Below, in pieces: positions 7,673 to 12,207 of a DNA stretch of 12,207 nt. Positions within the stretch are counted from its first letter, which is position 1; each line of letters opens with the position of its first letter. The stretch covers positions 1-12,207 of the forward strand of contig JBGSWL010000138.1 of assembly GCA_041752455.1 (NCBI GenBank), given 5' to 3'. Below the pieces are notes generated by a model. It worked only from the letters and a program-made list of their open reading frames with translations. It did no database searches and was not told the DNA's origin. Origin of the DNA: JBGSWL01 sp041752455 (lineage in GTDB: Bacteria; Pseudomonadota; Alphaproteobacteria; Rhizobiales; Rhizobiaceae). Position numbers and translations under genes: made by a program.

Positions 7673-7720
7673 GCGTCTTGCAACAGCCGGGTCTTGCAAG
7701 AGCCGGGTCTTGCAAGAGCC
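7673..7720. repeat. Three tandem 16-bp units with palindromic core TCTTGCAAGA
   Basis: Units at 7673-7688, 7689-7704 and 7705-7720. The last two are identical (GGGTCTTGCAAGAGCC); the first differs at two positions. Each has the core TCTTGCAAGA (TCTTGCAACA in the first), a perfect 10-bp palindrome in units 2 and 3. Units 2 and 3 together can also form a 10-bp stem with a GCCGGG loop. The array sits between the cox terminator and the selo start at 7745. It may be a small repetitive palindromic element, a clustered operator or a slippage product. Confidence 0.8.
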
Positions 7721-7744
7721 AGCCATGCAGGCCACATCTTGCTC

Positions 7745-9223
7745 ATGCTGAACACCATCGCTTTCGACAATTCCTATGCCCGCCTGCCCGACCGGTTCCA
7801 TGCGCCCTGGTCGCCGGCGCCGGTGCCGGGCCCGCGCCTGATCCGTATCAACACTGACCTTGCCACCGAACTCGGCCTTGACGCCGACTGGCTGGCGAGC
7901 GGGCCGGGACTTGCCATGTTGGCGGGCAATGCGTTTCCGGCGGGCGCAAAGCCTATCGCGCAGGCCTATGCCGGCCACCAGTTCGGCAATTTCGTGCCGC
8001 AACTCGGTGACGGGCGCGCGCTTCTCGTTGGCGAGGTCATCGACCGGATCGGCAAGCGCCGCGACATTCAACTCAAGGGCTCCGGCCCGACACCATGGTC
8101 GCGCAGTGGCGATGGCCGCGCGGCGCTTGGCCCGGTGCTGCGCGAATACATCGTCTCGGAAGCCATGCATGCATTCGGCATCCCGACAACCCGCGCGCTT
8201 GGGGCGGTCATGACCGGCACCATGGTGATCCGTGAAGCCCGCGTGCCCGGCGCCGTGCTGGCGCGGGTGGCCTCCAGCCATGTGCGCGTCGGAACGTTCC
8301 AGTATTTCTATGCGCGCAAGGATGTCGAGGCGCTGCGGTTGCTCTGCGACCATGTGATCGACCGCCACTGGCCGGATGCGCGCGCCGCCGAAAACCCGGC
8401 GCTCGCGCTGCTCGAAGCGGTGATCGCGGCGCAGGCCGATCTCATTGCCCGCTGGCTTGGCGTCGGCTTCATCCATGGCGTGATGAACACCGATAACATG
8501 CTGATTTCTGGCGAGACCATCGATTATGGCCCTTGCGCTTTCATGGACGCCTATCATCCGAACACGGTCTATTCCTCGATCGACCAGTTCGGCCGATACG
8601 CCTTTGCAAACCAGGCGCCGATTGCCCAGTGGAACCTTGCGCAACTGGCGCAATCGCTGCTGCCGCTGATCGCGGAGACGCAAGAGGCTGCCGTTGGTCT
8701 GGCGCAGGGCGCTATCGAACGGTTCCCCGATCTGTTTACTACCGCTTACGAAAGGGTGCTGCGCGCCAAGCTTGGCCTTCACTTTTCCGATGATGGCGAC
8801 CTCGCGCTGGCGCAAGACTTGCTGACGCTGATGGCCGAACAAAGTGCCGACATGACCAACACGTTCCGGGCGCTGTCATCTTTGGCGCGCGAGCCAAACG
8901 ATGGCGATGCGGCTTTCCTTGGCGAGTTCGCGCAGGCGACGCCGGTTGCCGACTGGCTGGCCCGCTGGCGGCTTCGTCTTGCGCGCGAAGCGCTTGCCGA
9001 CGATGCCCGCATTGCATCGATGAAGGGCGTCAACCCGACTATTGTTCCGCGCAACCATCGCATCGAGCAGGCGATCGTCGCGGCAAATTCCGGTGACCTT
9101 GCGGCCTTCCATGCGCTGACCGAAGCCTTGCAACAGCCGTTTGCCGACCGGCTGGCGGGCGATCGCCTGACGCTTCCGCCAAAGCCCGATGAAGTGGTGC
9201 ACCAGACCTTCTGCGGCACGTGA
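7745..9223 (+). CDS. selO: SelO (YdiU/UPF0061) protein adenylyltransferase
   Basis: A 492-aa SelO-family protein with a pseudokinase fold that transfers AMP from ATP to hydroxyl groups of proteins; in E. coli it is tied to oxidative stress and redox proteins. Hallmarks are QAYAGHQFG (73-81), QLGDGRA, IQLKGSG with the presumed ATP-contacting K111, GDGRAALGPVLREYI, HGVMNTDN (244-251) and DYGP with the metal ligand D260. The C-terminus ends CGT, placing C490 where eukaryotic SelO has selenocysteine. ATG at 7745 is chosen because family similarity begins with FDNSYARLPDRF right after it; an earlier in-frame TTG at 7694 would read through the tandem repeats, and neither has a clear Shine-Dalgarno. 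It is isolated from cox by a terminator and lies 72 bp upstream of mutL. Confidence 0.95.
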   Translation: MLNTIAFDNSYARLPDRFHAPWSPAPVPGPRLIRINTDLATELGLDADWLASGPGLAMLAGNAFPAGAKPIAQAYAGHQFGNFVPQLGDGRALLVGEVIDRIGKRRDIQLKGSGPTPWSRSGDGRAALGPVLREYIVSEAMHAFGIPTTRALGAVMTGTMVIREARVPGAVLARVASSHVRVGTFQYFYARKDVEALRLLCDHVIDRHWPDARAAENPALALLEAVIAAQADLIARWLGVGFIHGVMNTDNMLISGETIDYGPCAFMDAYHPNTVYSSIDQFGRYAFANQAPIAQWNLAQLAQSLLPLIAETQEAAVGLAQGAIERFPDLFTTAYERVLRAKLGLHFSDDGDLALAQDLLTLMAEQSADMTNTFRALSSLAREPNDGDAAFLGEFAQATPVADWLARWRLRLAREALADDARIASMKGVNPTIVPRNHRIEQAIVAANSGDLAAFHALTEALQQPFADRLAGDRLTLPPKPDEVVHQTFCGT

Positions 9224-9247
9224 GCGGCAAGCAAGCCGGTGCATAAT
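9220..9247 (+). promoter_or_regulatory. Possible mutL promoter in the selO-mutL gap
   Basis: CATAAT (9242-9247) matches the -10 consensus at 5/6. GTGAGC (9220-9225), 16 bp upstream, is a weak -35 (3/6) overlapping the selO stop. It would give a leader of about 40 nt before mutL. This is a weak call. Confidence 0.25.
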
Positions 9248-9295
9248 CGCGATGCGGGCATTCAAACGCCGCCGACGACACCTTAGGATGCGCCG

Positions 9296-11164
9296 ATGAT
9301 CATTCGCCGCCTCGATGAGACGACCGTCAACCAGATTGCCGCCGGCGAAGTCGTCGAGCGGCCGGCTTCTGTCGTGAAAGAGCTCATCGAAAACGCCATC
9401 GATGCGGGCGCTACCCGCATCGAAATCGCAACCGTCGGCGGCGGCAAATCGCTGATCCGGGTCATCGACAATGGCTGCGGCATGTCTGCCGATGACCTTC
9501 GCCTCGCGATCCTGCGCCATTGCACCTCCAAGCTTGAAGGCGGGCTCGATGCCATTGCCACCCTCGGGTTTCGCGGCGAGGCACTGCCCTCGATCGGCTC
9601 GGTGGCGCGGCTGACGCTTCGCTCGCGCACGGCTTTTGCCGAAGGCGGCGCCGAGATTGCGGTCGATGGCGGTCAGATCAGCGGTCCACGCCCGGCGCCC
9701 GCCAACATCGGAACCGTCGTCGAGGTACGTGACCTCTTCCACGCGACACCGGCGCGGCTGAAGTTCATGAAGAGCGAGCAGGCCGAAAACGCGGCGATCA
9801 GCGATGTCGTAAGGCGGGTCGCGCTGGCCTTTCCAGCGATCCGTTTCGTGCTTTCGGGACCGGACCGGGCGACGATCGATCTTGCCAGTCGCAGCGATGA
9901 TGCCGAGGGCTTGGCAGCGCGGCTTGCCGATGTCGCCGGGCGCGATTTCGTCGAAAATGCAATCCCGTTCCTGGCGCAAAAGGAAGGCGTCACGCTGTCG
10001 GGCCTTGCAGGCCTACCGTCGTTTCACCGCGGCGCGGCGACCCACCAGTTCGCCTATGTCAATGGCCGCCCGGTGCGCGACCGGCAAATCCTCGGTGCCT
10101 TGCGCGCAGCCTATGCCGATACGCTGGTGAAGAGCCGCCATCCCGTTGCGGCTATCTTCATCGACGTGGATCCGGCGCTGGTGGATGTCAACGTGCATCC
10201 AGCCAAGGCGGACGTCCGATTTCGCGATCCGGGGCTGGTGCGTGCGCTGCTGATCAGCGCGATCCGGCGGGCGATAGCCGAACACGGCTTTCGTGGGTCG
10301 ACACGCGATGCCGCCGGCCTTGCTGCCGCGTTCCGGCCCGGCAGCGCAAAACCGTTCTCGCAAGCGCAAGCGCCGGCGGGTTGGCAGGCGCCGCTTCAGA
10401 GCCGGGGAACCCCAATCGGTTTTGGCGAAGCTGCACAGGCCGTGTTGTCCGGATGGGCGCCTTCCGCGCGGGTCGAGCAACCATCGGACGTCAGCGAGAC
10501 GGCCGATTTCGACCAGCGCCTCGGTGCCGCGCGCGCTCAAATTCACGACACCTACATCGTGGCGCAGACTGCGGACGGCATCGTCATCGTCGATCAGCAT
10601 GCCGCCCATGAACGGCTGGTCCTCGAAGCGCTCAAGGCCGGATTTGCGCGGCGCGAGGCCCTGCCCTCGCAATTGTTGCTGGTGCCGGAAATCATCGATC
10701 TCGATCCCGACAAGGCCGAACGCCTGGCCAGCTTTGCCCCGGCACTCGATCGGCTCGGCCTCATGATCGAAGCCTTTGGTCCCGGCGGCATCGCGGTGCG
10801 TGCAACGCCTGCCATTCTCGGCAAGGCTGATGCAGGCGCGATCGTGCGTGATCTTGCCGATGCACTCGACGACATGCCCGACGCGCTCGGCGCGGACGAC
10901 GCGGTGCGGCTTGTCGGCGAGCGCATCGATGCGGTGGCATCGCGCATCGCATGCCATGGTTCGGTTCGCGCCGGGCGCCGGCTTGGCGTCGAGGACATGA
11001 ACGCACTGCTGCGCCAGATGGAGGCAACGCCGGGGTCCGGCACCTGCAATCATGGACGGCCGACCTTTATCGAACTGCGTCTCGATGATATCGAGCGACT
11101 GTTCGGCCGGCGCCAGGTGTCGGACGCGGACAGCCGCAGGGAGAGGACCGATGAACATTCATGA
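9296..11164 (+). CDS. mutL: DNA mismatch repair protein MutL, endonuclease type
   Basis: A 622-aa MutL, the ATP-dependent link between MutS mismatch recognition and strand incision. The N-terminal GHKL ATPase domain has IAAGEVVERPASVVKELIEN (E29 and N33 as catalytic and Mg ligands), DNGCGM (58-63), HCTSKL (75-80) and GFRGEA (91-96). A variable linker (about 335-405) leads to the C-terminal dimerisation domain. That domain has DQHAAHERLVLE (433-444), matching the endonuclease motif DQHA(x)2E(x)4E, plus ACHGSVR (552-558) and CNHGRP (584-589), which complete the metal site. This fits a bacterium without MutH, where MutL itself nicks DNA. The start is ATG at 9296 with AGGA 7 nt upstream. The 3' end overlaps the DUF2093 gene by 14 nt. 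Confidence 0.97.
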   Translation: MIIRRLDETTVNQIAAGEVVERPASVVKELIENAIDAGATRIEIATVGGGKSLIRVIDNGCGMSADDLRLAILRHCTSKLEGGLDAIATLGFRGEALPSIGSVARLTLRSRTAFAEGGAEIAVDGGQISGPRPAPANIGTVVEVRDLFHATPARLKFMKSEQAENAAISDVVRRVALAFPAIRFVLSGPDRATIDLASRSDDAEGLAARLADVAGRDFVENAIPFLAQKEGVTLSGLAGLPSFHRGAATHQFAYVNGRPVRDRQILGALRAAYADTLVKSRHPVAAIFIDVDPALVDVNVHPAKADVRFRDPGLVRALLISAIRRAIAEHGFRGSTRDAAGLAAAFRPGSAKPFSQAQAPAGWQAPLQSRGTPIGFGEAAQAVLSGWAPSARVEQPSDVSETADFDQRLGAARAQIHDTYIVAQTADGIVIVDQHAAHERLVLEALKAGFARREALPSQLLLVPEIIDLDPDKAERLASFAPALDRLGLMIEAFGPGGIAVRATPAILGKADAGAIVRDLADALDDMPDALGADDAVRLVGERIDAVASRIACHGSVRAGRRLGVEDMNALLRQMEATPGSGTCNHGRPTFIELRLDDIERLFGRRQVSDADSRRERTDEHS

Positions 11165-11372
11165 CATGCCGCCGTCCAACGAGGCCCGGGTGCGGTATCT
11201 GGATGCCGACTTCCGGGTGCTGACGCCCGGCACGTTCGTGCGCTGCGCGATCACCGGCAAGCCGATCCCGGTTGATGAGCTCAAATACTGGTCTGTTGCC
11301 CGGCAGGAAGCCTATGTGGATGTGCATGCCTCGCTGGAAGCCGAGCGGCGCGCCGGGGCATTGCGCGGCTGA
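11151..11372 (+). CDS. DUF2093 family small protein of unknown function
   Basis: A 73-aa protein whose body, VRYLDADFRVLTPGTFVRC followed by AITGKPIPVDELKYWSVARQEAY, matches the DUF2093 family of alphaproteobacteria. ATG at 11151 has AGGGAGAGGA just upstream, and the first 14 nt overlap the end of mutL in another frame, so translation is probably coupled. There is one cysteine only, in the RCAITGKPI segment, so a classical zinc finger is not possible within a monomer. No signal peptide or membrane segment is seen. The gene commonly sits between mutL and lpxK in rhizobia; whether it works with either is unknown. No function is claimed. Confidence 0.88.
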   Translation: MNIHDMPPSNEARVRYLDADFRVLTPGTFVRCAITGKPIPVDELKYWSVARQEAYVDVHASLEAERRAGALRG

Positions 11373-11387
11373 ACAACGAACGACACG

Positions 11388-12207
11388 TCAGGCCTTGCGG
11401 CGCTTGATACGACGCTCGTCATGCTTGCGCTCCGTTGCAACGACAAGGTCGTTGGCCGCTGAAGGCGGGTCAAACACCATCGTGACCGGCAGAACCAGAC
11501 TTTGCTCACGAAGTTCTGCCAGCGGCCCTTGCCGGTGCGACAGGCGGACATGGTCCTTTTGTGTCGTGACCAGCGTCAGTCGCTCGCTGCGCGCCTTGGC
11601 GAGCAGCATTTCCGCGTCGCTTTCCGAAAAGGCATGGTGGTCGCCGAAGCTGTGCACGGCGGCCAGATGCAGGCCGGCGCGCGTGATCGTGTCATGGAAT
11701 TTTGCCGGATCGCCGATGCCGCAATAGGCGAGCAGCGGCCGATTGGTCAGCACAGGATCGACCTGAGGAACCAGTGATGCCTGCAGGCAGGGCTTTCCGG
11801 CGCGCGAAGCCGCCCGGATCACCGGATCGCCGGCCTTGCCGTCGCCGACGGCCAGGAGCATGTCGGAGCGGCGCAACTGGTCGAGCAGCGGCGCGCGCAG
11901 CGGTCCGGCGGGAATGACAGCGCCATTGCCGATGCCGCGCCGCATGTCGAGAACGAGCACAGCCAGATCGTAGCCAAGCGAGCGGCTCTGGAAGCCGTCA
12001 TCCATGATGATGAAGGTTGCGCCATCGTCGACCAGCTTGACCGCTGCGGCATGGCGGTTCGCGCCGATGACGGTGGGCGCGCAAGATGCGAGCAGCAGCG
12101 GTTCATCACCGACCGCGCGGGCGGTATCGCGGTCCGGATCGACGCGATGGGGGCGCACATGGGTTCCGCCATAGCCACGACTGACAAAGCCCGGCCGATG
12201 GCCGGCC
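11388..12207 (-). CDS. lpxK: Tetraacyldisaccharide 4'-kinase LpxK, C-terminal part (5' end outside the window)
   Basis: The visible part is 272 residues, open through the right edge; about 60-80 N-terminal residues, including the expected Walker A loop, are missing. The frame enters with PGFVSRGYGG, the conserved LpxK motif after the P-loop, then AVGDEPLLLA, IIMDDGFQSRSL (DDGxQ), VLVLDMRRGIGNGAVIPAGPLRAP and AYCGIGDPAKFHDT. LpxK phosphorylates the 4' position of lipid A disaccharide at the inner membrane, a late step in lipopolysaccharide synthesis. An internal GTG at 12158 is not the true start, because the motif upstream of it is in frame. The gene converges on DUF2093 with only 15 bp between stops and no clear terminator there. 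The C-terminus is rich in basic residues. Confidence 0.95.
   Translation of the reverse strand, partial: AGHRPGFVSRGYGGTHVRPHRVDPDRDTARAVGDEPLLLASCAPTVIGANRHAAAVKLVDDGATFIIMDDGFQSRSLGYDLAVLVLDMRRGIGNGAVIPAGPLRAPLLDQLRRSDMLLAVGDGKAGDPVIRAASRAGKPCLQASLVPQVDPVLTNRPLLAYCGIGDPAKFHDTITRAGLHLAAVHSFGDHHAFSESDAEMLLAKARSERLTLVTTQKDHVRLSHRQGPLAELREQSLVLPVTMVFDPPSAANDLVVATERKHDERRIKRRKA

Noticed and set aside
7694..7744. N-terminal extension of selO from TTG at 7694
   Set aside because: It would translate through the tandem repeats and does not resemble the SelO N-terminus, which starts cleanly at ATG 7745.
12156..12158. GTG at 12158 as the start of lpxK
   Set aside because: The in-frame sequence upstream encodes the conserved LpxK motif PGFVSRGYGG, so the gene continues beyond the right edge.

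Overview
The window looks like chromosomal DNA of an alphaproteobacterium, most likely in the Hyphomicrobiales (rhizobia and relatives). The base composition is GC-rich, nearly every base is coding, and the mutL / DUF2093 / lpxK neighbourhood at the right end is a typical rhizobial arrangement. The genus cannot be named from the sequence alone.

Left block (1 to about 7646): a molybdenum hydroxylase locus of the 'aerobic carbon monoxide dehydrogenase' type, arranged divergently. On the minus strand are an XdhC/CoxI-family cofactor chaperone (75-1019) and, 3 nt after it, the first 23 codons of a MobA/MocA-like nucleotidyltransferase that leaves the window at base 1. On the plus strand are coxD (MoxR-type AAA+ ATPase), coxE (VWA protein), coxG (SRPBCC protein), and the three structural subunits coxS (2x[2Fe-2S]), coxL (molybdopterin subunit) and coxM (FAD subunit), closed by a clear Rho-independent terminator at 7613-7646. 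The S-L-M order and the active-site loop AYRGAGR in CoxL mark this as a form II (CoxL-like) enzyme. It is not a proven CO dehydrogenase: the copper-binding cysteine of form I is absent and the substrate is unknown. The expected logic is that the nucleotidyltransferase makes the dinucleotide form of Moco, XdhC protects and delivers it, CoxD/CoxE remodel or mature the apoenzyme, and CoxG links the SLM complex to the membrane or electron acceptor. A 20-bp imperfect dyad lies between the divergent arms and is the best operator candidate.

Junction (7647-7744): just after the terminator, three tandem 16-bp units, each with a TCTTGCAAGA-type palindromic core, separate the accessory hydroxylase locus from conserved core genes.

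Right block (7745-12207): selO (protein AMPylase with a pseudokinase fold), mutL (mismatch repair, with the endonuclease motif), a 73-aa DUF2093 protein that overlaps the end of mutL, and, converging on them from the minus strand, the C-terminal part of lpxK (lipid A 4'-kinase), which runs off the right edge. No tRNA, rRNA, CRISPR array, transposase or prophage gene was seen, and no stretch over 300 bases lacks a gene.
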